This document shows, piece by piece, positions 1 through 8,916 of a DNA stretch of 25,012 bases. The stretch's first letter is position 1, and each line of letters begins with the position of its first letter. The position numbers and the translations under genes are program-made. The notes beneath the pieces are model-generated. The model was not told the DNA's origin and searched no databases. It saw nothing but the letters and a program-made list of their open reading frames with translations. Source of the stretch: Phycisphaerae bacterium (GTDB lineage Bacteria > Planctomycetota > Phycisphaerae > Phycisphaerales > SM1A02); the NCBI GenBank assembly GCA_002683195.1, contig NYSW01000102.1, forward strand, positions 1-25,012. Direction: 5' to 3'.

Positions 1-934
1 CCAGATACGCCCGGACACCGTTGGCCACTTCCATGGCATTGGAATCCGGACGTTGGAAGATGCCGAGCAGAGCCGCCGGGCGATTCTGATAAGTGGCGGT
101 GGAGGTGTAGTTGCTCGCGCCGAGTTCCGCCCGGCCGATGTCCTTGATTTGGACCATGGATCCATCGTCGTCGACCTTCACCACGATCTCTTCGAACTCT
201 TCGGCGCTGCGGAGCTGGCCGAGCGTCTTGAGCTGGTAGGTGTAGGGAACGGCTTCGGGGACCGGAGGGGCGCCGATCATGCCCGCCGCGATGTCGACGT
301 TCTGGTCCTGGATCGCGTTGACCACGTCGTTGGGCGTGATCTCGAGCTCCGACATCCGGTCGGGGTTGAGCCAGATTCGGATCGAGTAGTCCTGGAGACC
401 GAAGTTGGTGACCTGACCGACGCCCGGAATTCGGGCGAGGTCGTTCACCATGTTGATCTCGGCCCAGTTGCCGAGAAAAGCGCCGTCGTATCCCGCGTCC
501 TCGCCACTCAACGTGACGAAGAGCGTGATGTCGGTCTGGGCCTTCTTGATCGAGACCCCGGATCGCTGGGTCACCTCGGGGAGCTGCCCCAGGGCGGTCT
601 GGACCATGTTCTGGATATCCACCGCACCGATGTCGATGTCGTACCCGACGTCGAAGGTGACGGTGATGGCGGCAGAACCGTTGGCGGTCGAGTTGCTGGA
701 CATGTAGATCATGCCCTCGACCCCGTTGATCTGCTGCTCGAGCGGCGTCGTGATGACCCGACTCACAACCTCCGCGCTGGAACCGGGGTAGCCCGCGGTG
801 ACCTGAACGGTCGGCGGCACGATCGCGGGAAACAGCGCGATGGGGAGGCTGAACATCGACAGCCCACCCACCACCAGCATGAGGATGGCGAGCGCGCTCG
901 CGAAGATCGGCCTTGAGATGAAGAAACGGCTCAC
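1..934 (-). CDS. RND efflux pump, HAE1 (AcrB-like) family, N-terminal part; runs off the left edge
   Basis: The minus-strand frame is open from a GTG at 934 to the window edge, giving about 311 residues, so the C-terminal two-thirds lie outside. The start is MSRFFISRPIFAS, the usual HAE1 opening, followed by the first membrane helix. The periplasmic porter region then shows the family pattern: FPAIVPPTVQV, AGYPGSSAEVV, a stretch resembling MNGIDNLMYMSS of AcrB (here NGVEGMIYMSSNS), and IPGVGQVTNFG. RND pumps are proton-driven inner-membrane antiporters that work as trimers with a fusion protein and an outer-membrane channel. The GTG is preceded by GGAGGG at 944-949 with a 9-nt spacer. It lies 34 bp downstream of the fusion-protein gene and is the last visible gene of the operon. 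The substrate cannot be told from the sequence. Confidence 0.95.
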   Translation of the reverse strand, partial: MSRFFISRPIFASALAILMLVVGGLSMFSLPIALFPAIVPPTVQVTAGYPGSSAEVVSRVITTPLEQQINGVEGMIYMSSNSTANGSAAITVTFDVGYDIDIGAVDIQNMVQTALGQLPEVTQRSGVSIKKAQTDITLFVTLSGEDAGYDGAFLGNWAEINMVNDLARIPGVGQVTNFGLQDYSIRIWLNPDRMSELEITPNDVVNAIQDQNVDIAAGMIGAPPVPEAVPYTYQLKTLGQLRSAEEFEEIVVKVDDDGSMVQIKDIGRAELGASNYTSTATYQNRPAALLGIFQRPDSNAMEVANGVRAYL

Positions 935-968
935 GCCGACAGGCCCTCCGTGCGGGGTGTGGAGATGA

Positions 969-2291
969 TCAAGAATCACCTCCCGAATGACGTTTCGCCG
1001 AAGCCGGGTCGTGACCACTGGCCTTGGCGGCAGGAGATTGCGCCGGGTGCGTCCCACCCGCCTTGGTGGCGGAAGGTTTCCCCGCCGGAGTCGGAGCGTT
1101 CGCCTGCTTCGCCGCGGTGGCGGCGTCCTGCAGGAACGTCTTCATGGTCTGGGTCGTGGCCTTCACGGTTCCGCCGGTCCGCAGGGCGAGCGGGTTGCCG
1201 CTCACCACCACCTTGGTTCCGGTCTTGACGCCTCCGACCACCCGCATGCCCTTCCACTGGGCACCGGTCGTGACATCCTGCCGAAGAAGTTTGTCATCCT
1301 CGACCACCCACACGAAGGAGTGCTGGGGGTCCTGGTAGATCGATGCTTCGGGCACCACCACCTGGTTCTTCAATTCACCGAGATCGACGATCAACTCGGT
1401 GACGAGCCCGGGAAGCACCCGGCCATCGGGGTTCGCGAATCGAGCTCGAGCCAGGAACGTCGAGGTGGAGGAATTCGCGGTGTTGTCGACCAGATCCAAT
1501 TCGCCCTTGAGTGGCGTGCCATCGGTCTGTCCCGGAATCGAGATCGAGACCTTCACCGTGGTCGAGGGCCAGAGCTCGAGGAATTCGGGGGCCTCTTCGC
1601 CCGAGGGTTCGAACACCACCCTCATCGGGTCGAGCTGAACGATCGTGGCCAGGGTCGAGGGATCACCCACGCCACCGACCACATTCCCGACGTCGACCAG
1701 ACGTTCCCCGATCCGCCCGGCGAAGGGGGCGCGGACTTCGGTGTAGCCCAGGCGGATCTCCGCCTCGATCCGTGCCGCACGGGCCGATTCGAGCCGGCCC
1801 CTGGCGGTCGCGAGATTGGCGGCGTACCCGTCGAAATCCTGACTGGAGATGGCGCCACTCTCCACCAGCGGAGCGTTGCGTTCGTAATCGGCCCGGGCGA
1901 GGCGAACGTTCGCTTCCGCTTCGAGGACGGCACCATCGGTCTGGAGCAGGTCCGCTTCGTAAGGAGGCTGCTCGATGACGAAGAGGACTTCATCCTCGGA
2001 CACCATCGAGCCTTCTTCGAAGAGTCGTTCCTCGAGGAAACCCTCGACCCGCGCGACCAGATCGACCTGCATCACCGCCTGCGTGGTTCCGGGATACCGC
2101 CGAAGATTCGGGATGTCCTGGGTTTCCGCCGCGACCACGGTGACCGGAAGTGCCGGAGGAGTCGGTTTCGCCGCGGGCTTGCTCCCGCCACAACCCACGA
2201 GGGGCAGGGCCGAGACGGCGGCGACCAACGAGAAGAAGGCGACCGTTCCGAAATATCGGGGGGCAGTCGCGTCGAGCATGGTCCGGGTCAT
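969..2291 (-). CDS. RND efflux membrane-fusion (periplasmic adaptor) lipoprotein
   Basis: This 440-residue protein has a lipoprotein signal with lipobox LVGC (Cys34), so it is probably anchored to the inner membrane on the periplasmic side. The HlyD/AcrA layout is clear. A lipoyl half-motif around residues 75-110 (VDLVARVEGFLEE) leads into an alpha-helical hairpin at about 115-185. The second lipoyl half follows (YTEVRAPFAGRIGERLVDVGNVV), then a beta-barrel (LPGLVTELIVDLG) and a membrane-proximal domain. It bridges the RND pump and the outer-membrane factor. The ATG at 2291 overlaps the upstream stop as ATGA, and AGGAG lies 8 nt before it (2300-2304), which fixes this start. The last 45 or so residues are an unusual Ala/Pro/Lys/Ser/His-rich tail beyond the conserved domains. 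Confidence 0.95.
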   Translation of the reverse strand: MTRTMLDATAPRYFGTVAFFSLVAAVSALPLVGCGGSKPAAKPTPPALPVTVVAAETQDIPNLRRYPGTTQAVMQVDLVARVEGFLEERLFEEGSMVSEDEVLFVIEQPPYEADLLQTDGAVLEAEANVRLARADYERNAPLVESGAISSQDFDGYAANLATARGRLESARAARIEAEIRLGYTEVRAPFAGRIGERLVDVGNVVGGVGDPSTLATIVQLDPMRVVFEPSGEEAPEFLELWPSTTVKVSISIPGQTDGTPLKGELDLVDNTANSSTSTFLARARFANPDGRVLPGLVTELIVDLGELKNQVVVPEASIYQDPQHSFVWVVEDDKLLRQDVTTGAQWKGMRVVGGVKTGTKVVVSGNPLALRTGGTVKATTQTMKTFLQDAATAAKQANAPTPAGKPSATKAGGTHPAQSPAAKASGHDPASAKRHSGGDS

Positions 2292-3781
2292 CCCTGCGTC
2301 TCCTGCGCCGTATTCGGCGAGTCTTCCTTCGAGGCGCGAATCGCCTTTTCCTCGATGTTCCAGGCACCACCGAGCGCCTTGTAGAGTCCCACGACGTTGG
2401 CGGCGACCTGGCCTTCCGCCAGGGCGAGCTGCTGCTCCGCCGCCAGTCCTTCTCGTTCAACTTCCAGCAACGCCTGAAGATCATCGACTCCGGCCTCGAA
2501 ACGATCTCGAGCCAGAACCATCGCCGCGTCGTAACTGTTCACCGTGTCGCGAAGGCGACGACGCTCTTCGAGCGTCGAGGCGAAGGCGATCAGGGCGGTT
2601 TCGACCTCGGCCACCGCTTGCAGGACGGTGGCCTCGTAGGCCAGCAGTGCCTGCTGAGACTGCTCGTTCCGGACCTTCACGACATCTTGCAGCCGGCCTC
2701 CAGTGAAGATCGGCCAGCTGAATTCAAAGCCGAGCACGCCCCCGAGGGCGCTTCGGGTGAACCAATCATCCAGATTGGAGCTCGCGAAGCCACCGGTGCC
2801 CGTGATGCGGAACGCCGGATACAGGGACGCTTCCGCGACGCCCACCGCAGCCGCGGCGACCATGACGGTTCGTTCGGCGGCTCGGACGTCGGGGCGATGT
2901 CGAATGGCGTCAGCCGGAATTCCGACCGCGATCGCGTTCGAGGACTGCGGAATCGGCCGTACTGGATCCATCGATGCACGGAATGCTTCGCGGAGGGGGC
3001 CTGCGGCTTCGCCGATCAGCACCGAGATCCGGTTGACCGCGGCGGCGACCTTCTGTTCGAGGGGTGCAAGCTGGGCCGCCGCGGATTCGTACGCGGCCCG
3101 GAACTGAAGCACTTCCAATTCCATCTTGGTCCCGCGGGCGGCTTCGGCTTCGATGATCTCGAGGGTTTCCTTCCGCGAGCGAACATCTTCCTCGAGGGTG
3201 AGCCCCTGAAGTTGATAGGTCCGGGCCTCAAGGTAGCTCAAGGCCACTTCGGCCCGGATCGAGACCAGCGCGTCACGACGATTCTCGATCTGAACCTGGA
3301 CTTCGCTCTCCGCCCCCTCCATCGAGCGACGGACCCGGCCCCAGAGATCGATCTCCCAACCCAGATCGAGGGTTCCGGTGTAGTACCGGCTGGGTGACTT
3401 GATGTCGCCTCCGGACGTCCGTGAGCCATCGGAGAAGTTCGCATCGACATTGGTATCGACGGTCGGGAAGAGGTCCGAAGCCGCAATCCCATATTCCGCC
3501 CGGGCTTGCCGGATCCGACTCGAGGCGATCCGCAGATCCAGATTCCTGGATTCCGCCAGCGCGATGAGATCATCGAGCATCGGATCATCGAACGTCCGCC
3601 ACCAGGCCTCCGGCTCGTACCGGCCGGGCTCCAGCCCTCCCAACAACTCCGTGTGCCACGAATCCGGCATCACCAGATCTGGCGGCGTGGGATCCGGCCC
3701 GACCATGCACCCAACCGGCACGGTCACCAGCATCGCCGTGACCGCGATGACTCCCGATCTTGTCTTCCGCGATTTGAACAT
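2288..3781 (-). CDS. Outer-membrane efflux lipoprotein, NodT/OprM (TolC-like) family
   Basis: The protein is about 497 residues, the usual length of NodT-type outer-membrane factors. The chosen ATG at 3781 gives a compact lipoprotein signal with lipobox VPVGC (Cys25). An upstream in-frame ATG at 3850 adds 23 residues with no ribosome site, so I do not favour it. Family signatures include MVGPDPTPP after the lipid cysteine, WWRTFDDPMLDDLI, a DLFPTVD strand, WEIDLWGRVRR, and a second repeat with FEFSWPIFTGGRL. It forms the trimeric outer-membrane channel of the RND system and overlaps the fusion-protein gene by 4 nt. The channel gene comes first in this operon; adaptor-pump-channel is the commoner order. 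Confidence 0.94.
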   Translation of the reverse strand: MFKSRKTRSGVIAVTAMLVTVPVGCMVGPDPTPPDLVMPDSWHTELLGGLEPGRYEPEAWWRTFDDPMLDDLIALAESRNLDLRIASSRIRQARAEYGIAASDLFPTVDTNVDANFSDGSRTSGGDIKSPSRYYTGTLDLGWEIDLWGRVRRSMEGAESEVQVQIENRRDALVSIRAEVALSYLEARTYQLQGLTLEEDVRSRKETLEIIEAEAARGTKMELEVLQFRAAYESAAAQLAPLEQKVAAAVNRISVLIGEAAGPLREAFRASMDPVRPIPQSSNAIAVGIPADAIRHRPDVRAAERTVMVAAAAVGVAEASLYPAFRITGTGGFASSNLDDWFTRSALGGVLGFEFSWPIFTGGRLQDVVKVRNEQSQQALLAYEATVLQAVAEVETALIAFASTLEERRRLRDTVNSYDAAMVLARDRFEAGVDDLQALLEVEREGLAAEQQLALAEGQVAANVVGLYKALGGAWNIEEKAIRASKEDSPNTAQETQG

Positions 3782-3931
3782 GGGCGAGATCTTAACCGGC
3801 CCATGGACCCTCGACACCGCCGAAGCCGCCGAGACCCCACAGCATCTCATCGGTCGGCGGTAGGATCAGGGCCGTAGATCGGCGGGGTCGTCCATCCCCC
3901 CGGTACTCCGGCACGCCGAGAGGTCGACACC
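3782..3931. promoter_or_regulatory. Divergent intergenic region between efflux operon and cytochrome/PA14 gene
   Basis: This 150-bp gap separates two divergently oriented start codons (ATG at 3781 on minus, GTG at 3932 on plus), so promoters for both directions probably lie here. On the minus strand a TTAAGAT stretch sits about 11 nt before the efflux start and is a weak match to a -10 box. On the plus strand TAGGAT near 3860 is another weak match. Neither has a convincing -35 partner, and I see no clear operator palindrome. No regulator gene is adjacent. Confidence 0.4.
3918..3923 (+). promoter_or_regulatory. Ribosome binding site supporting a GTG start
   Basis: GAGAGG lies 8 nt before the GTG at 3932. 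It supports a GTG start for the PA14/cytochrome lipoprotein, whose lipoprotein signal begins directly at this codon. Confidence 0.6.
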
Positions 3932-6763
3932 GTGAAGAACCGCCTCCCCCACCGAACGTTGTTTCGGCTCATCGTCCCATGCTCCATCCTGCTCCTTGCC
4001 GGCTGTGGAGACTCCAATCCTGCTTCAAACCCCGGCGACGAGTCGGGAGCTCGTGTTTCCTGGCGTTCATTGCCGGCGGAAAGTCTCGCCGCCGCGTCCA
4101 ACTGCACCGCGTGTCACACGGCGGATGAGGTCACGCTTGCTCGCCTCGGCCCCGCCACCGCACCCGAAATCCTTGGGGATCGGGGAATCGGCAGCCGACT
4201 GTCTCCCGCGGCCATTCGAACCCGAATTAGTGGTCACGGTGCGGATATCGGCCTGCGAATGCCGGATCTGCTCCACGGACTCCCGGAAGAGGAACGGGCC
4301 ATCGCCACCTTGGAACTGGTGCACTTCCTCGCTTCCCAGGGCGGGCCACTCACCCCCCAAGATGCGATGATCGAAGTCGCCACCGCCGAAATCACCAAGG
4401 GCGAAAACCTCTGGAACTCCATTGGCTGCGTCGCCTGCCATGGCCCGGACGCGGGAAAAGGAATCGGGATGCAGGGATTGGCCGCGGCTTGGACCCGTGA
4501 ATCCCTCGCCGATTTTCTGACCGATCCTCTCTCGGTGCATCCCAGTGGACGAATGCCGTCGATGAATCTCTCGGACGTCGAGGCCTCGGACCTCGCCGCC
4601 TTTCTCCTGACCCAACCATCCACATCCATCGCCACCCCGACCGCGACCGTGGCGGCCCGACCCGGCCTGCGGCTCGAGATGTGGAACGAGACCTTCGACG
4701 GCCTCGGACCGATGGATGAGAAGCGTCGGCCGGACCTCGAGGATCGAATCCCGGTCCCCGGGGTGGGTCCGGGGGCTGGCCGGGACGACTTCGGCCTCCG
4801 CCTGAGCGGAGAGATCGAAATCCCCGCCAACGGACGTTGGAATTTCTACCTCAGCAGCGACGATGGTTCCGGCCTCCGGATCGGCGATCAACTGGTCATC
4901 GATCACGGCGGCGTCCATTCTTCCGGCGCGAAGCGCGGAGCGATGAATCTGGAGGCGGGACGGCATCCCATCACCATCTCGATGTTCGAACGAAGTGGTG
5001 GTGAGGAACTCAGTCTTTCCTGGAGCGGCCCCGGGGTGGCTCGCAACCCGATTCCGGCCGCCGCCTTCTCCGCGGATGCCGCGGTGCTGGATCCGGGCTG
5101 GGCACCGTTCGAACTCGACCAGTCGCTGGCCGATGCCGGAATGGAACGCTTCGCTCGGACCGGTTGCGCCGCCTGCCATGCTCCCAGTCTGCCGCGGCCC
5201 CGAGACCTCGCCAACCTTCCCCCACTCGGTTCACTGTCCGCGGGCGGCGGTTGCCTGGCCGAGGTGGTGCCGGTCGGTGCCCCCGACTACGGGTTCACCG
5301 AGGAGGAAAGAGCAGGCCTCGATGATCTCGTTCGTAACGTCGCGTCGCTGGAGGAACCCCTCCCGGCCGATCTTGCCGTCGCCCATGCCATGCACCGGCT
5401 CGATTGCATCGCCTGCCATGCCCGTGAAGACGTCGGCGGCCCGACCCCCGAGGCCATGGCGAGATTCGTGAGCAACGATGATGCGGAACTGGGGGATGAA
5501 GGACGGATCCCTCCCGCCCTGGACGACGTCGGAAACAAGCTGCGACTGACGGCGCTGCAAGAGATCTTCAAAGACGGCAAGAAGGTCCGTCCCTACATGC
5601 AGGCTCGCATGCCGGTCTTCGGATCCGAAGCCCTGGGTGACCTCGCCCTTGATCTGGCGGCGACCGACGCCATCAACCGCGATGCGGCGGAACCGCCCTT
5701 CACTCCCGAACTCGCGGAGATCGGTCATCGGCTGGTCGGAACCGACGGCGTTTCCTGCGTTCAATGCCACACCGCGGCGGGGCATCCCGCCCTCGGCGTC
5801 CCCGCGGTCGATCTCGCCACGATGTACGAGCGTCTCCGGCCGGGCTGGTTTCGCAAGCATCTTCTGGATCCGCAGAAGACCAATCCCGGCACTCGCATGA
5901 CCGCGTTCTGGGGCAACGGAGGAACCGAGCGAATTCTCCCCGACGTTCTCGGAGGTGACCCGGTCAAGCAGGTCGATGCGATTCGTGCCTACCTCGCATT
6001 GGGCGAATCCATGCCGATTCCGCGAGGCGTGATTCCTGATGCGGATGAATACGCCTTGATTCCCAGCGACCGGCCCATCGTCTTCGGTACTTTCATGGAG
6101 GATGTCAGTCCTCGCACCATCGCGGTCGGCCTTCCTCAGAACGTTCACTACGCCTACGACGCGGAACACGGACGACTGGCCCGGATGTGGCGAGGTGACT
6201 TCATGGATGCTCGAGGCACCTGGCACGGCCGAGCCGGCCAGCTGGAGTCACCCGCGGGATCGAGCATGCTCGAGCCCCCTGCGGGACCCGCGATCGCGGT
6301 GCTCGAAAATCGAGCCGCACCGTGGCCCGAAGCCTTCAGTCGGGATGCCGCGGGCATCCGGAACGGGTCCTGGCGATTCGCCGGACGAAGCACGGACCAA
6401 GACGGTCTGCCGGTCTTCCACTCTGAAGTCGATGGCGCCCGAATCAGCGAACGCCCCCACCCCCGCTTGGCGGCGGGCGGTGCACGACTGGTTCGTGAGT
6501 TCACGGTGGCGAGTGATTCCGGCCGTGGCGACCTGTTCGCCCGGGTCGCCGTGGCCTCCTCCATCAAGCCTGCGGGGGGCGAGGGCCGGGATCGTCGATG
6601 GCGAACGGAAGACGGCACGACCTTGACGATTTCGGGGGCCGAGTCTTTCGTCCGCGAGGGTGCCGACGGAACGACCGAACTGTTGATCAAGGTGCCGTTC
6701 CGAATGTCAGGACGGGAAGATGCCATGTTCGAAGGCGTCTTCGAGATCGAAATGGGATGGTGA
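3932..6763 (+). CDS. Multi-heme c-type cytochrome lipoprotein with PA14 domain
   Basis: This 943-residue exported protein starts at a GTG and has a lipoprotein signal ending in LLAGC (Cys25). Five CXXCH heme-attachment motifs are visible, with first cysteines near residues 58 (CTACH), 166 (CVACH), 412 (CAACH), 492 (CIACH) and 609 (CVQCH). Between the second and third lies a PA14-type beta-barrel at about 244-368 (WNFYLSSDDGSGLRIGDQ, then ERSGGEELSLSWSGPG), a fold that often binds carbohydrate. The region after about residue 700 resembles C-terminal domains of planctomycete/PVC oxidoreductase proteins (for example GLPVFHSEVDGARISERP). It is probably an envelope electron carrier serving a dehydrogenase. 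The next gene, 35 bp downstream, encodes a propeller protein of the kind often paired with such cytochromes. The substrate is unknown. Confidence 0.88.
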   Translation: MKNRLPHRTLFRLIVPCSILLLAGCGDSNPASNPGDESGARVSWRSLPAESLAAASNCTACHTADEVTLARLGPATAPEILGDRGIGSRLSPAAIRTRISGHGADIGLRMPDLLHGLPEEERAIATLELVHFLASQGGPLTPQDAMIEVATAEITKGENLWNSIGCVACHGPDAGKGIGMQGLAAAWTRESLADFLTDPLSVHPSGRMPSMNLSDVEASDLAAFLLTQPSTSIATPTATVAARPGLRLEMWNETFDGLGPMDEKRRPDLEDRIPVPGVGPGAGRDDFGLRLSGEIEIPANGRWNFYLSSDDGSGLRIGDQLVIDHGGVHSSGAKRGAMNLEAGRHPITISMFERSGGEELSLSWSGPGVARNPIPAAAFSADAAVLDPGWAPFELDQSLADAGMERFARTGCAACHAPSLPRPRDLANLPPLGSLSAGGGCLAEVVPVGAPDYGFTEEERAGLDDLVRNVASLEEPLPADLAVAHAMHRLDCIACHAREDVGGPTPEAMARFVSNDDAELGDEGRIPPALDDVGNKLRLTALQEIFKDGKKVRPYMQARMPVFGSEALGDLALDLAATDAINRDAAEPPFTPELAEIGHRLVGTDGVSCVQCHTAAGHPALGVPAVDLATMYERLRPGWFRKHLLDPQKTNPGTRMTAFWGNGGTERILPDVLGGDPVKQVDAIRAYLALGESMPIPRGVIPDADEYALIPSDRPIVFGTFMEDVSPRTIAVGLPQNVHYAYDAEHGRLARMWRGDFMDARGTWHGRAGQLESPAGSSMLEPPAGPAIAVLENRAAPWPEAFSRDAAGIRNGSWRFAGRSTDQDGLPVFHSEVDGARISERPHPRLAAGGARLVREFTVASDSGRGDLFARVAVASSIKPAGGEGRDRRWRTEDGTTLTISGAESFVREGADGTTELLIKVPFRMSGREDAMFEGVFEIEMGW

Positions 6764-6785
6764 TTCGCCACCCGGCGACGACTGC

Positions 6786-6791
6786 AAGGAG
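6786..6791 (+). promoter_or_regulatory. Ribosome binding site setting the propeller-protein start
   Basis: AAGGAG is placed 7 nt before the ATG at 6799. This selects that ATG over the longer in-frame opening that begins inside the preceding gene, and the resulting protein starts with a clean signal peptide. Confidence 0.75.
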
Positions 6792-6798
6792 CGAGTCC

Positions 6799-8391
6799 AT
6801 GAATCGAAGCCTGCTAACCGTGACCGTGGCCGTGGCCGCGATCTCCTGCGTTCCGTCCGGATTCCCCGCGCTCGCGAGTCCCGCGGAGGAGTCCGACTAC
6901 TGGACGATTCGGACGCTGCCCGAACCCGAAGGTCTCGTGCTCGAGGTGGGTGGCCTCCTGGCGCTGGGAGGCGGAGAAGTCATGGCATGCACCCGTCGAG
7001 GCGAGGTCTGGGTGATTCAGAACGCCTTCGATCCCGCGGCCACCACCGCGGTGCTGGCCGGCTCCGAAGCGGATGCACCCGATGATGACACCCCTCGGGT
7101 CAGGTACACGCTTTTCGCAGACGGTCTGCAGGAACCTCTCGGGCTCGCGATCCCCCCCGCCGAAGATGTGAAGCGGCAAGCGGCCATCGCCGCCGGACGC
7201 CGGTGGAACGGTCCGGTCTTCGTCTCGCAGCGCGGCGAGATCACCAGGATGGAGGACGTGGACGGTGATCGGTCCATGGACCGGATGGAAACCATCTGCG
7301 ACGACTGGGCGATCAGCGGGAACTACCACGAGTACACCTTCGGTCCGGTGTTCCAGTCCAACGGCGATCTCTGGTTCACCCTCAACCGCCCGTTCGGAAC
7401 CGAACCCTTCGGCAAGAAGGACTGGCGAGGATGGGCGATGCGGATCGGTGCGGATGGAACCATGCAACCCGAGGCCGCGGGATTGCGATCACCCTGTGGG
7501 GTGGCGGTCGGTCCCGACGACCGCGTCTACTACACCGACAATCAAGGCGAGTGGTGCGGCGCTAGCAAGATGTCGATCATCGAGCCGGGAGACTTCCACG
7601 GACACCCGTGGGGAATCGCAAGCACCCGACGTCCGGAATCCAACGTCGAATTCCCCGGGGAGATCCCGGACGGCGTTCCGATGCCCGAGGCCGCGAAGAC
7701 GATCCCCCGATTCAAGATGCCGGTCGTCTGGTTTCCCTACGACAAGTGCGGCAAGAGCCCGGGCGAGGTGGTCTGGGATGTCGACGGCGTGCTCGGCCCG
7801 TTCTTCAAGGGCCAGGGTTTCATGGGTGACCAACACCACGCCGCGATCTATCGAATCTTCACCGAGGAAGTCAACGGCCACGTGCAGGGTGCCGTCTTCC
7901 CCTTCCGGCAGGGATTCCAGTGCGGGATCATCCGGATGGCGTTCGGGGAGGACGGGTCGCTTCTGGTCGGTGAGACCAACCGTGGCTGGGGTGGCAAGGG
8001 AACGGAGATGTGGGGAGTCGAAGCCCTGACCTGGAACGGTGAGACACCGTTCGAGATCCAGAAGATGCAGGCGACGCCCGAAGGCTTCCGCCTCACTTTC
8101 ACCCGGCCGGTCGATCCCGCCACCGCGTCGGAACCCACCAACTACCACCTCAGCAGTTACACCTACCTTCTCCACTCGCCCTACGGCAGCCCCGAGACCG
8201 ACAAGCAGGCGGTGGGCGTGAAACTCGCGCAAGTCTCCGGCGATCTGCTCACCGTCAACCTCGTCTGCGAGCCGCTTCGAGCGGGCTACGTCCACGAACT
8301 CCGACTCGATCAATTGCGAGACGAGGCGGGCGAACCGCTGGTCCACCCGGATGCCTACTACACCCTGATCGAGATCCCGACCGCGGAATGA
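6799..8391 (+). CDS. Secreted beta-propeller protein, glucose/sorbosone dehydrogenase-like (PVC type)
   Basis: The 530-residue product opens with a Sec signal peptide (hydrophobic residues about 5-27, ending near ALAS). Repeating blade-like motifs follow: GGGEVMACTRRGEVWVI, FADGLQEPLGLAI, GPVFVSQRGEITRMEDVDGD, AAGLRSPCGVAVGPDDRVYYTD and FGEDGSLLVGETN. This arrangement matches NHL/PQQ-sugar-dehydrogenase-like propellers. The last 110 or so residues form a beta-rich domain (FRLTFTRPVDPATA, YHLSSYTYLLHSPYGSP, DAYYTLIEIP) commonly found at the end of planctomycete propeller proteins. With the upstream multi-heme lipoprotein it may form an envelope redox pair, the propeller acting on a sugar or similar compound and the cytochrome taking electrons. 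Cofactor use cannot be confirmed from the sequence, and a purely binding role is possible. Confidence 0.8.
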   Translation: MNRSLLTVTVAVAAISCVPSGFPALASPAEESDYWTIRTLPEPEGLVLEVGGLLALGGGEVMACTRRGEVWVIQNAFDPAATTAVLAGSEADAPDDDTPRVRYTLFADGLQEPLGLAIPPAEDVKRQAAIAAGRRWNGPVFVSQRGEITRMEDVDGDRSMDRMETICDDWAISGNYHEYTFGPVFQSNGDLWFTLNRPFGTEPFGKKDWRGWAMRIGADGTMQPEAAGLRSPCGVAVGPDDRVYYTDNQGEWCGASKMSIIEPGDFHGHPWGIASTRRPESNVEFPGEIPDGVPMPEAAKTIPRFKMPVVWFPYDKCGKSPGEVVWDVDGVLGPFFKGQGFMGDQHHAAIYRIFTEEVNGHVQGAVFPFRQGFQCGIIRMAFGEDGSLLVGETNRGWGGKGTEMWGVEALTWNGETPFEIQKMQATPEGFRLTFTRPVDPATASEPTNYHLSSYTYLLHSPYGSPETDKQAVGVKLAQVSGDLLTVNLVCEPLRAGYVHELRLDQLRDEAGEPLVHPDAYYTLIEIPTAE

Positions 8392-8888
8392 ACCCGATGC
8401 CCGAACCAACCGAAGAAGACCGACGATTCATGCGACGAGCGATCGAACTGGGACGCGAAGTCGCGATCGACCAGGGCACCGCCGGACCGTTCGGATGCGT
8501 GGTGGTGAAGGATGGCGAGATCATCGCCGAGGGCGCCAATCGCGTGATCGTGGATGCGGATCCGACCGCGCACGGTGAGATGGTCGCGCTCCGGGCCGCC
8601 TGCCGGGCCCTCGGCACGCATCTGCTGGATGGATGCACGGTGTACACCAGCAGCGAACCGTGTCCGATGTGCTACGCCGCGTGTTGGTGGGCCCGAGTCG
8701 AGCGCATCTGGTGCGCAAGCTCGATCGACGATGCCCAGGCCTACGGTGGGTTCGACGACCGGGCGATCCTCAATGCGCTCGGTCTTCCGTCCACGGAACG
8801 TTCACTGCCGGTCGACCGACTCTGTCAGGATGAGATGCGCGGAGTCTGGCAGGCCTTCCGAGATCGACCCGATCGGCCGCACTATTGA
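8388..8888 (+). CDS. Guanine/nucleoside deaminase, cytidine-deaminase fold
   Basis: The protein has 166 residues, about the length of GuaD-type guanine deaminases. The zinc site is intact: DPTAHGE (His62, catalytic Glu64) and EPCPMCYAA (Cys92 and Cys95). The later DDAQAYGGFDDR segment resembles the AAEIGFDD region of bacterial GuaD proteins, which favours guanine deaminase over TadA. Most GuaD and TadA proteins have HAE where this one has HGE. It would act in the cytosol in purine salvage, converting guanine to xanthine. Its ATG overlaps the propeller stop as ATGA, so the genes are translationally linked despite unrelated roles; ATG at 8397 is an alternative start. Confidence 0.85.
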   Translation: MNPMPEPTEEDRRFMRRAIELGREVAIDQGTAGPFGCVVVKDGEIIAEGANRVIVDADPTAHGEMVALRAACRALGTHLLDGCTVYTSSEPCPMCYAACWWARVERIWCASSIDDAQAYGGFDDRAILNALGLPSTERSLPVDRLCQDEMRGVWQAFRDRPDRPHY

Positions 8889-8916
8889 AGCCGCCTCTTC
8901 TCGATCGACCGGAATC

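Noticed and set aside
53..916. Long plus-strand open frame (287 codons) over the RND pump region
   Set aside because: It is antisense to a clear HAE1 pump sequence on the minus strand; its protein is Asp/Arg/His/Gly-rich with no domain, typical of shadow frames in high-GC DNA.
987..2384. 465-codon plus-strand frame
   Set aside because: Antisense to the membrane-fusion protein, with skewed composition and no recognisable motif.
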